A stretch of DNA of 64,000 nucleotides from CAWEQO01 sp963811225 (GCA_963811225.1 CAWEQO010000002.1:682001-746000); one strand, 5' to 3'; shown: positions 7,860-18,213, counted from the stretch's first letter. Translations and numbers: made by a program. Notes: a model not told the origin generated them from the sequence alone.

Positions 7860-8794
7860 TACCACGTCTTCGCCCACCACTCGTACAGGTCATGATCTTC
7901 CCCCATCACCGAGTGGTAGAGGGCATTGGCATGTGGGGTGAAGCCCCCCACGAAGGCCCGGGTGCAGCCCATGCTCTGCAAGCGGCGCAAACCCTCGGTC
8001 AGCAGGGCTTTGCCCAGGCCACGGCGTTGATAATCCGGCACCGTTGCCACCGGCTCGAAGTAGGCGCTGCGGGTCACATCATCGAACCAGATGGTGCAGA
8101 AAGCGGCGATAGCGCCATCTGGAGCCACCGCGACCAGGTCCAGGTCGCGCCGGTAGAGCGGGGCGGTTTGGATGTTGCGGTACCAGCCGACATCCTTGCG
8201 GTTGTCCACCGCCACCCGGATATCGCCCTTATGGAAGCCCAGGCCGGAGGCGTAGCAGCGCTCCAGCAGCTCGAGGCCGTCGCCTAGAGCCCGGATGGTG
8301 AAGCCTTCCGCCAGCGGCGCAGCCGGAATGGGCTTATCCAGGTCGCGCCGCCACTGGTTTTCTGGTCCTTCACCCTTCCTATAGCCGTGCCGGGTGAGCA
8401 GTTCATTTCGCTGCATGTCTTGCTCCGGCGACCAGATCTCCAGGTAGTGGGAGCCGTCTTCCTGCACCTTCGCCAGGCATTTCTCGGCCACTGCCAGCAT
8501 TTCCTCTTCCAGCTCGACGGTCTTGTAGTCCGGCTGCACCAGCAGGTGCGCCTCTCCCGGACCGCCGTCCGGCAGCAAAACTGCCGCCAATTGGTCAGCT
8601 TCCTCCCAAAGGTAGACGACGTCCTCCAGGCGCACGTTGGCGCAGTTCATGTAGACGTGCCAGCGGGTGTACTCCAGCCGGGCGACGTGCCAGCTGCGCT
8701 CCAGGCGGTTGTTCAGCAGGAACACCTGGCGCAAAAACTCTCGCATCCGCCAGAAGTCATCTTCGGTTTGATAGGGGCGGTAGGTTAATTTCAT
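7859..8794 (-). CDS. GNAT family N-acetyltransferase
   Basis: A 311-residue cytoplasmic protein with two GNAT-like halves. The C-terminal half has the acetyl-CoA-binding signature VPDYQRRGLGKALLTEGL (Q/RxxGxG/A) followed by the typical strand FVGGFTPHANALYHSVMG. The N-terminal half (YRPYQTEDDFWRMREFL onward) resembles a degenerate GNAT domain. Substrate is unknown. It is followed 11 bases upstream by the MFS gene on the same strand, so the two may be co-transcribed. Confidence 0.85.
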   Translation of the reverse strand: MKLTYRPYQTEDDFWRMREFLRQVFLLNNRLERSWHVARLEYTRWHVYMNCANVRLEDVVYLWEEADQLAAVLLPDGGPGEAHLLVQPDYKTVELEEEMLAVAEKCLAKVQEDGSHYLEIWSPEQDMQRNELLTRHGYRKGEGPENQWRRDLDKPIPAAPLAEGFTIRALGDGLELLERCYASGLGFHKGDIRVAVDNRKDVGWYRNIQTAPLYRRDLDLVAVAPDGAIAAFCTIWFDDVTRSAYFEPVATVPDYQRRGLGKALLTEGLRRLQSMGCTRAFVGGFTPHANALYHSVMGEDHDLYEWWAKTW

Positions 8795-8805
8795 CGCGTT
8801 GATCC

Positions 8806-10107
8806 TTAATCTGCCGGTAATCCGGCCTCTTGCGGCTGTGCAGCCAGGCTCTGGCTGAACTCATTCAGCTCTGGTTGGACGGACATCCACACCACGACCG
8901 CCAGCACGAACGCACCGGCTGAGGCGAACAGGATCGTCACGTCCCAGCGGCTGACGGCGCCGGAGATGGCTTGTGAGACCGGCACCAGACCGGTATTGGA
9001 AAACATCAGAATGCTCATCATGCGCCCGAGCATCTCTTTGGGCGTGCGGGTTTGGATCCAGGTGAACAGGATGATCGCAATGTAGCCGTTACCCATGCCC
9101 AGCATCAGCAGCAGGGCGAAATCAACCCAGGTGTAGGGGATGAAGCCGAGCGCGCCGATCACCAGGCCGAAGGCCGCCACCAGGGTGATCAAAACGGTTT
9201 TGATCACCCTCGCGCTCGGACGCCGCAGCGAGCCGGCCAGCAGATAGCCCACCAGGTTGCCGCCGGAGTAGGCCGACATGAGCAGCCCAAAGGCCACTGC
9301 ACCCTCAGGTAGGCGCTGGTCTGCCAGCACCGGGATACCGACCAGCAGCGGCCCGACCAGCAAGAAATTGACTGCCGAGAGGATCAGGAACATCAGCCGC
9401 AGGGCGCTGTCTTGCCACAGGTATTTGATCCCGGCCATGATGGAGGTCCAAACGCCCTCCTCTTGGGCGGCCTGTATGGATCGCAGGCCTGGAATACGGA
9501 TCAGCCACAGACAGGCGGCTGAGACGGCGAAGCTGAAACTGTCGAGGGTGAAGGCCAGGGCGATACCGAGCGAGGAGCTGGAATAAGCGCCGATCAAGAT
9601 GCCGGCAATGGTCGGGCCTACAAAACCCACCAGCTGGCTAACGCCCATGACCAGCGAATTTCCGGCCTGCAAATCCTCCTTCTCGACCAGCATCGGAACG
9701 ATGCTGTTTTCAGCGGGGATGGCAAACCCGGCCACCAGCCCGAAGCCCAGCCCGAAGGCGTACAGCATCCAGACTTGGATGAAGCCGGTGAACACGGCAA
9801 ATCCCATTAAGCAGGTCATCATGAATCGGATGACGTCGGCAATCAGCATGATGCGGCGCGGCGAGATCCGGTCGGTGATGGCGCCGCCCAGCAGCATGAA
9901 GATCGCTCGGGGGATGCCTTCAAGAGCCAGGACTGCGCCGAGCGCCAGCGGATCCCCGGTCATCTTCAGGATCAGCCAAGGGGTAGCAATCAGCGCGAAC
10001 TGGTCGCCCAGGAGAGAGGTGGTGGCGCCGGCGAACAGCAGGCGGAAGTCGCGCAAGCCCATCACGCGCAGCATTGGGCTTTTAGGGGTGGAGGTGGATT
10101 CACTCAT
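8806..10107 (-). CDS. MFS transporter
   Basis: A 433-residue major facilitator superfamily protein with about twelve transmembrane helices. The start FRLLFAGATTSLLGDQFALIA, the loop ITDRISPRRIMLIADVIR between helices 2 and 3, and the mid-protein break around residue 220 are typical of the DHA3/enterobactin-exporter-like macrolide efflux branch. It probably exports a small molecule by proton antiport. The GNAT gene lies 11 bases downstream. The actual substrate cannot be inferred. Confidence 0.88.
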   Translation of the reverse strand: MSESTSTPKSPMLRVMGLRDFRLLFAGATTSLLGDQFALIATPWLILKMTGDPLALGAVLALEGIPRAIFMLLGGAITDRISPRRIMLIADVIRFMMTCLMGFAVFTGFIQVWMLYAFGLGFGLVAGFAIPAENSIVPMLVEKEDLQAGNSLVMGVSQLVGFVGPTIAGILIGAYSSSSLGIALAFTLDSFSFAVSAACLWLIRIPGLRSIQAAQEEGVWTSIMAGIKYLWQDSALRLMFLILSAVNFLLVGPLLVGIPVLADQRLPEGAVAFGLLMSAYSGGNLVGYLLAGSLRRPSARVIKTVLITLVAAFGLVIGALGFIPYTWVDFALLLMLGMGNGYIAIILFTWIQTRTPKEMLGRMMSILMFSNTGLVPVSQAISGAVSRWDVTILFASAGAFVLAVVVWMSVQPELNEFSQSLAAQPQEAGLPAD

Positions 10108-10131
10108 CGAGACACCTTTTGAAGATTAAGC

Positions 10132-11286
10132 TTAATCCGCTGCGGCCGTCTGTGCAACGGTCAAGACCTTACGCGGTTTAACGCCGAACAGGAAGCGCAG
10201 CAGGGCAAAGCGCCGCACCACAAACTCATACAGCAGTCCGGTTGTCAGGGTAGCGAGCGTGACGATCAGGCCGTATTTCAGGCCCACCGGCAGCGCCAGC
10301 CGGATGACCCCCACGCCTGTCAGGGTGACCACCGGGTGGTGCAGGATGTAGAACGGGAAGGCCGCCTCGCTCATATAGGGCAGCGCCCGTGCTGGCGCGT
10401 TCAGCCAGCGTTGTCCGGCCCCCAGGATGGCGAGCGTCCAGACCCAGCGCGCCAGCCAGAACGTGAAGCCGGATGCTATCCACATCGGGGAAAAGGCAGC
10501 CGCCTGATAAGCGCCGCTGCGAATGAAATAGAAATAGGCGGCAGTCGCCAGCAGGCTCAGCGCGGCATACAGCGCCAGGTCGCGGCGAATTGCAGACTGC
10601 AAACGCTCGTCCGCCATCAGAAGGAACCCCAGCAAGAACCAGACGAAGTAGCTGATGGGGTTCATATTACCCAGCAGAGGGATGGCTCCGGCCAGCAGCA
10701 GCGGGAGTAATAACCACAGCAGCGCCCCGCGCCGGGAAAAAACGTTCCCGAACCAGGCCAGGAATGGCAGACCGGGGCTGCGGCGCAGGCGTATGAGCAG
10801 CGACAGCGCGCTCCACGAGTAAAGCAACAGGTACAGGATGAACCACAGGTGCGCCGGGGTCCACTTGCCGTTGAGCCCGTCCATGTCGTTGAAGTCGAAG
10901 CGGAAATATCCGAGGTAGTGCTGCCAGAAACTTGGGTGGGCAGGCTGACCCAGATAATGCATGTAGGTCATCAGCGGCACCAGGGTCAGCATGCCAAACA
11001 CGGCGGGGATGAGCAGCCGCCGAATGCGCTCGTCCATGTACTGCTGGCCGGTGCGCTTGCCGAGCGCCAGCCAGGTGGACGACCCGGCGATGATGAACAG
11101 CAGCGGCATGTGCCACAGGTTGAGGAACGTGCCGAAGTCGATCAGCGCCTGGCTCTCGACCACATCTTTAATGTAGACGATGCTGTGCGGGTCCAGGGAG
11201 AATGTCAGGGCCGCATGGAAGGGGATTAGCAGCAAGACTGCCATAATGCGCAGCCAATCGAGATCATACCGGCGAAAAGGAGGCAT
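10132..11286 (-). CDS. membrane-bound acyltransferase family 3
   Basis: A 384-residue polytopic protein of the acyltransferase-3/OpgC family. The N-terminal RYDLDWLRIMAVLLLIPFHA, with the conserved Arg-x-x-x-D/W and the catalytic-type His, and about ten hydrophobic helices identify it. Members O-acylate cell-surface glycans, lipids or antibiotics at the membrane. It is the third of three minus-strand genes (acyltransferase, MFS, GNAT) with short gaps, so a common transcript is plausible. Confidence 0.85.
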   Translation of the reverse strand: MPPFRRYDLDWLRIMAVLLLIPFHAALTFSLDPHSIVYIKDVVESQALIDFGTFLNLWHMPLLFIIAGSSTWLALGKRTGQQYMDERIRRLLIPAVFGMLTLVPLMTYMHYLGQPAHPSFWQHYLGYFRFDFNDMDGLNGKWTPAHLWFILYLLLYSWSALSLLIRLRRSPGLPFLAWFGNVFSRRGALLWLLLPLLLAGAIPLLGNMNPISYFVWFLLGFLLMADERLQSAIRRDLALYAALSLLATAAYFYFIRSGAYQAAAFSPMWIASGFTFWLARWVWTLAILGAGQRWLNAPARALPYMSEAAFPFYILHHPVVTLTGVGVIRLALPVGLKYGLIVTLATLTTGLLYEFVVRRFALLRFLFGVKPRKVLTVAQTAAAD

Positions 11287-11389
11287 CTTTCCGCTCCTTC
11301 AATAAAGATTGGTTAAGGAATACTATAGACCTATACGAAAAAATTTGGAACAGGTTGCGGGTTTTGAATGAATCCACTTTCCACCTGCC

Positions 11390-11467
11390 GGGCAAAGCGA
11401 AAAGCTTGGTTTGCTTGCAAGGTGCAGCCCTGCACCTTGCAAGCAAACCAGGCTTTTCGCTTTGCCC
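11390..11467 (-). terminator. terminator hairpin after the GH94-like gene
   Basis: Arms of 38 bases (11390-11427 and 11430-11467) with one mismatch and a 2-base loop lie ten bases past the stop of the GH94-like gene. The stem starts GGGCAAAGCGAAAAGC, giving A/T-rich edges. The region 11287-11389 holds nothing else recognisable beyond the acyltransferase upstream region. Confidence 0.7.
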
Positions 11468-11476
11468 GAGGTGCGC

Positions 11477-14400
11477 TTACGCCTGTACTTCGAGCAGCCG
11501 CACCAGCCCATCCCGCTGGAAGATGTGGCGGCAGCAAACCTCATCCAGGGTATTGCCCTCGATTTGGCGGGCCGTGCCGTCGGCCAGCCGGACCGTAATG
11601 CGCGGCTCGGCGGAGGGCTGCAGCACAACCGGGGTCTGGCAGATAGTGTAGGCCAGCGAGCCGGACGGCAGTTGGATGGTCTGCTCCCGGCCTTCGATGT
11701 CCAGGTAGGTGAAGGCCGCCGGTTCCGCCAGCAGCTCGGACGGGTCGAGCAGCGGCAGCTCGAAGACCAGCTGCCCGCCGCGCACGATGTAGCCCAGCTC
11801 AGCTTGCCGGGCCAGGATCTCTTCCTTGACCATGCCGGTCATGCCCGGCTGCCTGGCGCCCTGGCCTTTGGGCGTGTGCGAGTAGGGGTCTGTGGGGAAG
11901 GCGCCGTACTCCGCCGGGGTTTTGTTGAAGCCCAGGCCGCGCTTGATGTCGAGGTAGCACTCCTCCAGGTCGGCGGCGCAGTCAGAATCCTGGAAGCGCA
12001 GGGCGGCCTCCTGAGCGGCCAGCAGCAGCTTGGCGACCATGTGCCAGTAGACGCTGCCCAGGCCCTCGAAGGCGAAGAAGGTGCCCGAGCGCCCGGTGAA
12101 CTCGTCGTGGCGGAAGGTAGCCTCGAACAGCGCCCGCACAGCATCCGCATCCGATTCGATCAGGGCGGCATACTCTGGCTGCGACCGCAGAGCCTCCAGC
12201 GCCTGATTGAGGTCGCGCACGTTGCGGAAGCTGCCGTTGAAATGGTAAACCCCATCGACGTCGCCGGTGATCAAGGAGGCGCTGCCATCCTGGATCAAGT
12301 TCGCCAGCAGCGGAATCCCCTGCACCTGCTCCTTCGACAGGCGGTTCTTCTGCAAGAAGCCGGGCAGGTCACGGTCGGGGTAGAGGATGTAGGTATTCGT
12401 CTCAGGCTGGTACAGGGGGCTGTAACGCAAGGACTGCAGCAGCGCCAGCAACTCCTCCGCCGAGAGCAGCCCCGAGGACAGCACGGCCACCTGGCCTTCG
12501 AGCATCTCGTACAGGTGACCGACCGCGGCGCTGTCTTGACCCAGGCGCAGGATGTTGTAGGCGTGGAAGAGGGCGTCATCCCGGCGGTTGGCTCGCAGGG
12601 AGTGTTCGATGTAAGCCTGGGCCAGGTCGAGGAAGGCAGTCAACTCGTCCAATGAAATGGCGGCTTGACCGCCGGAGAGGCCGTTGGGGTAACAGCCCCA
12701 GCGGTAGCCGCTGCCCGCCTGGCCGAGCGCGTCCATCATCGCCCGGCGCTGCTCGTCGCTGAAGGCGCCCTGCAAGACCGGCTCGAACCGGCGCAGCACG
12801 TCCGCCACCTGAGCGTAGAACTGCTGCACCTCGGCGCTTAGCGAGACGCGCTCCAGCCCGCTGTTGGCGACCAACTCGCGGCAGAAGTCGACGTAACGGC
12901 GCAGGTAGGCCAGCGTCACCACCGAGATGCCCTTGCCCACCAGGGCATTGTTGGCGTCGTTCCACTCGGGGCGCTGGGTGTTCATCCAGATGCCCCCCTC
13001 GGGCACGAAGTTGGCCAGCTTGGCCAGCAGCAGGGTCAGCAGCTTCTCGGTCAGTGAGACCTGCAGCACCTCGCCGCTGCCGTTGTAGACCAGCCTGCCA
13101 TCCGTGCCGCGTTCTGTGACCCGCTCTTGGACCATCTGTTCCAGTTCCCGGTCGAACTCGATGCTGTTGTAGGGATCGGCCAGCAGGTCGGCGTAGGGCT
13201 TGATGCGGTAGGGTACGTTGGCGCTGCTGAACAGGGGCCGGTCCAGGTAACCCTGCAGCTTGCCGGGGTGCATCTGGGCGCTGATTTCGATCAGCTTTTG
13301 CAGGTAGATGATCTGGTGGTCGCTCCAGTAGCCGATGTTGGCCCACGGGTTGCCCGGATCGGGGATCTCCCAATCCAGTCCTTGGTGGGTGACCCGGTAG
13401 GGGTTGTAGCCGTCGACCGTGGTGGCGTTGAGGAAGGTGGCGATCATGTTCTCCGTGAACTCGGGGTAGGCGTAAGCCAGGGCCTCCCAGTTCTGGAAGA
13501 TGTCGCGCCAGTTGCCCTCGTAGTCGAGTTTGAGCGTGCCGTCCGGCTTGCGGATGTTGATGGCGAAGCGGTTCCACGGGCGGCTGGGGTCGCCATGGCG
13601 GCGGCTGAAGGACAGCGGAAGATAGCTGCTGGACAGGCGCACCAGATCGGGCGAGCCGGAGCCGGCGGAGCGGGCTTGCAGGTCGGTCAGCGTGAGCTTC
13701 TCGGGCAGGGCTGTGAAGAAATCCGGGTTGTGCTCCAAGGCGCTGCGGCTGCGGGCCGCGACGAAGTCGACGAAATCCTGGGCCTTGACCGCATATTGGT
13801 CGACGAAGCTTCCGCCGCGCATCAGGTTGAACATCACGTTGGCGAAGTGGTGGTCGGTCGACGTGCGGCTGCCGGAGCGCTGCACGCCGTCCGCCCCGGC
13901 GACGATCTCCCACAGCTTGCGCTGCCCGGCGGCGAGGTCGGCTTCGATCTCTGCCAGCCGGGTGGAGCGTTCGCCTTGCAGCCAGTGCAGTTTGGCGGCC
14001 ACTGCGGCGTTGTCTTGTGAGACGTCGCCCAGCAGGTGCCAGGACAGTTCTTGCCCGGGCTGCAGGTCAAGCGTGGTATGGACGAAGTATGCCCCACGCC
14101 CGCCGCGCACGTCGGTTTCGGTTTTGACGCCCTGGCCGTGCCGGAAGCGCGCTGAGCTGGCTCGAGGAGAGCAAAGTATCGGGCTGCTCCAGCCCCACCT
14201 GGCAGACTGTGTTGGCCAGCAGCGACTCGCTCGGCTCGGCCAGATCGGTCAGGGTGGAGCTGAGGGTAAACATGCCCAGTCCGGTGGCGGGCTCCAGTTC
14301 GCTGCGCTTGTAGGCGTCCAGTAAGGAGCTGAAGATGTTCTGGGTCTGCGAGGTGATGTTGGCGGGCAGCAGGTTCTGCACACCGTCCAGCAGCTCCACC

Positions 14401-14927
14401 CGGCAGGCGTGGTCTGACGTGTTGATCAGCCAGGAGGTCTTGATCAGGCCGAACTTCTCGCCGGTGCGCCAGGCGTAGCGGAAGGTCAGGCCGAGGTCGG
14501 CGTTGACCTCCTCGAACACCAGCGCCGTGCCGGTCAGGTTCTTGTACAGGCTGCACTCGACCGCGTAGAGGCCCTGCTGCCGCTCAGAAAGCGGCTCCCA
14601 CAGGGATGTGCGCTCGCCGCGTGAGACCAGCAGGACGGTCTTGCTGCCGCTGTTCTCGCTGTTCTCGGTCAGCTTGTCGACGGTGTAGTAGGGGAACAGG
14701 GCCTGCTCGGCGCTGACTCGCCCGGCAGAGAGCCCACCGGTGGAGGCCACGAACAGCCAGTGGTCCGAGCTGCTGACAATGCTGATGAAGAACGGCTCCA
14801 TGGCGTCGAAGTTTTGGATGCGATAGAAGGATTCCCCCAGCAAGGAGACGTACTCGCCGCGCACGTCACGGTCGCCGGACTGCTGGGGGGTGCTGCCGAT
14901 AAAAATCGCCTGGGGCTTAGTTTCCAT
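11477..14927 (-). pseudogene. GH94/cellobiose-phosphorylase-like large protein, frameshifted
   Basis: Two reading frames together encode about 1,150 residues. The N-terminal part starts at the ATG 14927 (AGGACGG site upstream) and runs to about 14130; the remainder continues from about 14130 to 11477 one base out of phase, as if a base had been inserted near GCGCTTCCGG. The N-terminal half is beta-rich; the second half holds (alpha/alpha)6-barrel-like motifs such as NRFAINIRKPDG, GNWRDIFQNWEAL and YWSDHQIIYLQKL, reminiscent of GH94 phosphorylases and related six-hairpin proteins. Specific function is unknown. Either a real pseudogene or a sequence error; all other parts look intact. Confidence 0.7.
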
Positions 14928-14947
14928 AGGGGTACCGTCCTGTTTGC

Positions 14948-16108
14948 TTACAGACTCGTTCTGTAGGGCCGGTTCAGCCCCAAGACCTCTTCCACAACCG
15001 GCATCCAATCGCTGATTGCGATCTTCTGCGGGCACTTGCTCTCGCATTCCTGGCACTGGATGCACTGGTCGGCTCTGGCGTCATCCGAGATCCAGTTCTT
15101 GTAGGCCTGGCGGGCGCCTTCCAGGTCGTTATACATGCCGCCCTCATTATAGACGCCGAAATTGCGGGGGATGCTGACGCCGTTGGGGCAGGGCAGGCAG
15201 TATTCGCAGGCAGTGCAGGGGATGGGGCTGAGCTGCAGAATCTTCTCGCGCACACCGGCAATCAGATCCTGCTCTTCCGAAGCCATGATGCCAATGCTCG
15301 ACTTGCCGGCCGATGCCAGGTTCTGCTGCACCTGTTCCATGGTGCTCATGCCGCTCAGGATCACCGATACTTCCGGTTGGTCCCACAGCCACTGCAGCGC
15401 CCAATCGGCCGGGGTGCGGCCCGGGTTGGCGGCCTGCCAGATAGGCTGGATGGCGGGGATGTGCCGGGCCAGCTTGCCGCCCAGCAGCGGCTCCATGACG
15501 ATCACGCCCAGGCCTTTCGATGCGGCGTAGCACAGGCCCTCTGTGCCGGCCTGGTTTTCGATGTCCATGTAGTTGTACTGGATCTGGCAGAAATCCCAGT
15601 TGTCGTAACCGTCGACGATCTCTTTGAAGACGTCGAGGGAGTCGTGGAAGGAAAAGCCGATGTGGCGTATGCGGCCGTCGGCTCGGGCGGCTTCGGCCTG
15701 TGAGAGCAGGTCCAGCTCGACGATCTTTTTCCAGGAGTTTTTACTCAAGGCGTGCAAGAGGTAGAAATCGATGTGGTCGGTTTGCAGCTTGCTCAACTGC
15801 TCGTCAAGCAGCCGGTCGAAATCGGCTGTCTCTTTGACCAGCCAGACCGGCAGCTTCGTGGCCAGGTTGACCTTCTGGCGGTAGCCGTCCTGGAGGGCTT
15901 TCCCGACGGCGATTTCACTGTTTCCACCGTGATAAGGGTAGGCGGTGTCCACGTAATTCACCCCCTGGTCGATGGCGTGCCGGATCATACGGGTGGCCTC
16001 GGCCTGGTCGATATTGTCGCTCTTACCTTCGATGATCGGCAGGCGCATGCAGCCGAACCCCAGCGCTGAGACTTGCACGTCGAGCTTTCCAAATTTGCGG
16101 TATTGCAT
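14948..16108 (-). CDS. aldo/keto reductase with C-terminal 4Fe-4S domain
   Basis: A 386-residue protein starting MQYRKFGKLDVQVSALGFG at 16108 (GGAGAG site); an upstream in-frame extension is rejected. The AKR barrel shows the Asp/Tyr motif VDTAYPYHGG, the lysine strand VNLATKLP and the histidine in DFYLLHAL. The C-terminal third carries CTACEYCLPCPNG and CIQCQECESKCPQ, two ferredoxin-like Cys clusters typical of anaerobe AKRs that couple to iron-sulfur electron carriers. The gene lies 20 bases from the GH94-like gene and may be co-transcribed with it. Confidence 0.88.
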   Translation of the reverse strand: MQYRKFGKLDVQVSALGFGCMRLPIIEGKSDNIDQAEATRMIRHAIDQGVNYVDTAYPYHGGNSEIAVGKALQDGYRQKVNLATKLPVWLVKETADFDRLLDEQLSKLQTDHIDFYLLHALSKNSWKKIVELDLLSQAEAARADGRIRHIGFSFHDSLDVFKEIVDGYDNWDFCQIQYNYMDIENQAGTEGLCYAASKGLGVIVMEPLLGGKLARHIPAIQPIWQAANPGRTPADWALQWLWDQPEVSVILSGMSTMEQVQQNLASAGKSSIGIMASEEQDLIAGVREKILQLSPIPCTACEYCLPCPNGVSIPRNFGVYNEGGMYNDLEGARQAYKNWISDDARADQCIQCQECESKCPQKIAISDWMPVVEEVLGLNRPYRTSL

Positions 16109-16197
16109 GAGGTACTCTCTCCTTAAAATATAAATGATGTCGTCCGTTGTGATCTGCAAAATAACCACGATCTGAACCGTCAGGCGGTTTCTCTATT

Positions 16198-16404
16198 TTA
16201 CCAGTCGATTGGCGGAAGCGCCGCCTCGCGGTACGCTTTAGGGATCACGCCGGACCACTTCTTGAAGGCTTTTTGGAACACGCCCGGCACGACGCCGACC
16301 GAGCGCAGGAAGGCGTCGAGGTCTGCATCCAGCGAGCGCAAATACAGGAACATCTGCCGCAGGACGCTGGCCGAAACGGAGATCGGTTCGGGAGGAGTGG
16401 TCAT
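16198..16404 (-). pseudogene. internally deleted AraC-type regulator remnant
   Basis: A 68-residue reading frame. Its first half (VLRQMFLYLRSLDADLDAFL) resembles the start of AraC-family regulators with an arabinose-binding-like N-terminal domain. Its second half (FQKAFKKWSGVIPKAYR) closely resembles the last helix of the AraC HTH domain. The roughly 200 residues normally between these parts are absent, so this looks like a deletion remnant. It may still be expressed; no ribosome site is strong. Alternative: an unrelated small protein with chance similarity. Confidence 0.4.
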
Positions 16405-16503
16405 GCAATAATCATAGCTTAATTTGCGCCAAATATCACACCCTTCGCACCGCTGGTCATAGCTTTCTAAGCAGTATTTTGCTAAGATCAAAGTGGAGGA
16501 AAG

Positions 16504-17505
16504 ATGGATACATACAAGAGCGTGATCGTTACCAGACGAGGCGGATCGGACGCCTTGCAAGTTGTGCGGAACGAGCTGCGGCAGCCGGGGACGGGGGAGG
16601 CACGCATCCGCATCCTGGCGACGCCGGTCTGTCAGGATGATGTGGCCGTGCGGGTGGGTAACCGGCCTTTCCTGCCGAAAACGCCGTTCACGCCGGGCTA
16701 TGCGATGATCGGCGAGGTGGACGCGCTTGGCGCGGGCGTAAACCGCGTGAGGGAAGGCGATCGGGTGGCGGCCCTGACCCAGTTCGGCGGCTATGCCGAG
16801 TACATTTACCTGCCGGAAAACCAACTGGCACAGGTTCCGCGCAGCTTAGACCCTTGCGATGCTGCCCCGTTGATCCTCAACTACCTGGTTGCCTACCAGA
16901 TTATGCACAGGGTGGCGAAGGTCAAACCCGGCGACAAGGCTCTCCTGATCGGCTCCAGCGGCGGGGTAGGGACGGCCTTTTTGCAGCTGGGCCGGCTGGC
17001 GGGCATAAAGATGTACGGGCTGGCCTCGCCGCGCAAGCATGCGCTGCTGGCCGAATACGGGGCCGAGCCGATCGACTATCATCGTCAAGATTTCGTCGAG
17101 GTGCTGCGCCGGGCCGAGCCGGGCGGGATCGACTTTGTATTCAACGGTATGGGTGAGGAGTACTTCGAGCGCGGGCTGGCGGTGCTGCGACGGGGTGGCT
17201 CGCTGGTGCACTACGGCGGACCGCAGAGCCTGACGAGTTTTGGGCTGTTAATCCTGAAGTTCGGGCTGTACAACCTGCTGCCGAACGGCAAGTCCGTCAA
17301 GGGCTACGGCACGCACCGGGGGGAAGCGGACCAGTTCCTGGAGGATTGGACGACGTTGTTCCGCCTGCTCGCAGAGGGGCAGATCCAACCTGTGATCCAA
17401 GCCCGCTTCCCGCTCACACAGGCGCGCCAGGCAAACGAGCTGTTGGAGAGTGGGCAGGTGACCGGCAACCTGGTTTTGGTGGCGCATGAGCGGATGCAGA
17501 GCTGA
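16504..17505 (+). CDS. zinc-independent MDR/quinone oxidoreductase-like protein
   Basis: A 333-residue medium-chain dehydrogenase/reductase. The GroES-like N-terminal domain includes GEARIRILATPVCQDDVAVR and the FTPGYAMIGEVDALG motif; the Rossmann part has GDKALLIGSSGGVGTAFLQLG. The catalytic zinc ligands of alcohol dehydrogenases are absent, pointing to the NADPH:quinone oxidoreductase/zeta-crystallin branch. The start has a GGAGGAAAG site. It ends 15 bases before the flavodoxin gene, so the two redox proteins are probably co-transcribed. Confidence 0.85.
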   Translation: MDTYKSVIVTRRGGSDALQVVRNELRQPGTGEARIRILATPVCQDDVAVRVGNRPFLPKTPFTPGYAMIGEVDALGAGVNRVREGDRVAALTQFGGYAEYIYLPENQLAQVPRSLDPCDAAPLILNYLVAYQIMHRVAKVKPGDKALLIGSSGGVGTAFLQLGRLAGIKMYGLASPRKHALLAEYGAEPIDYHRQDFVEVLRRAEPGGIDFVFNGMGEEYFERGLAVLRRGGSLVHYGGPQSLTSFGLLILKFGLYNLLPNGKSVKGYGTHRGEADQFLEDWTTLFRLLAEGQIQPVIQARFPLTQARQANELLESGQVTGNLVLVAHERMQS

Positions 17506-17520
17506 TTGTTGGGAGAAATC

Positions 17521-18213
17521 ATGGAGGCGAAAGACATCAGCCGGAGACGTTTTTTACGCCTGGCCGTAATCGGCGCGAGCGCCGGGACGCTGGCCTGCTG
17601 CGGCAGCCTGGGAGCGGTGATGCTGGCGGGGGATGATGCGGCGGTTTCGCTGCCGGTCGGTTTCCCCGAATTTGAAAATGGAGACGGAACGATGGGAAAG
17701 AATGTGCTTGTGGCGTATGCCAGTGAGGCCGGATCGACCGGCGGCGTGGCGGAAATGATCGGCCAAACGCTGGCCGAGAGCGACTTCACGGTTGCGGTGC
17801 ACCCGGTGCAGTCGGTGACGTCCCTGGACGGTTGTGACGCGGTCGTGCTTGGCAGCCCTGTTCACGGCGGTAAGTGGCTGCCGGGTGCGGTGGACTTTTT
17901 GCAGGCCAACCAGGCCCGGCTCAAGCAGCTGCCGGTGGCATTTTTCCTGGTCGGCTTGCTGGTCAATCGCAAGGACGCGGGCACGCGCAAGCTGGTGGAC
18001 CAGTTCCTGGCGGAGCAGCGCGCCCTGGTGCCGCCGGTGGCGGAGGGCCACTTCGTAGGCGCGATGTTCACGAAGGGGCGGCCCAAGCTGGAGGCATTCG
18101 GAATCCGCTTCTTTACCGCCTACTGCGGCCTGGGCTTCCGCGGCGGCGACTTCCGCAACCCGGCGGAAATCCGCGCCTGGGCAGAGAGCGTTCGTCCGCT
18201 GTTGGTGACATAG
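17521..18213 (+). CDS. flavodoxin-domain protein with Tat-like N-terminal signal
   Basis: A 230-residue protein starting at ATG 17521 (GGGAGA site). The first 40 residues contain ISRRRFLRLAVIGASAG, a twin-arginine-like signal with a hydrophobic core and a Cys pair (ACCGS) that could be a lipobox. After a linker, residues 60 onward form a flavodoxin fold: VLVAYASEAGSTGGVAEMIG is the FMN phosphate loop, with GSPVHGGKWLPG later. It resembles the flavodoxin/menaquinone-dependent protoporphyrinogen oxidase (HemG) group. Export of an FMN flavodoxin is unusual; the signal could act as a membrane anchor. The following 276 bases to 18490 hold no recognised gene. Confidence 0.8.
   Translation: MEAKDISRRRFLRLAVIGASAGTLACCGSLGAVMLAGDDAAVSLPVGFPEFENGDGTMGKNVLVAYASEAGSTGGVAEMIGQTLAESDFTVAVHPVQSVTSLDGCDAVVLGSPVHGGKWLPGAVDFLQANQARLKQLPVAFFLVGLLVNRKDAGTRKLVDQFLAEQRALVPPVAEGHFVGAMFTKGRPKLEAFGIRFFTAYCGLGFRGGDFRNPAEIRAWAESVRPLLVT

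Noticed and set aside
12576..13913. 445-residue alternative minus-strand frame in the GH94-like gene
   Set aside because: Low-complexity Arg/Pro/Gly text without motifs; the overlapping frame has recognisable family sequence.
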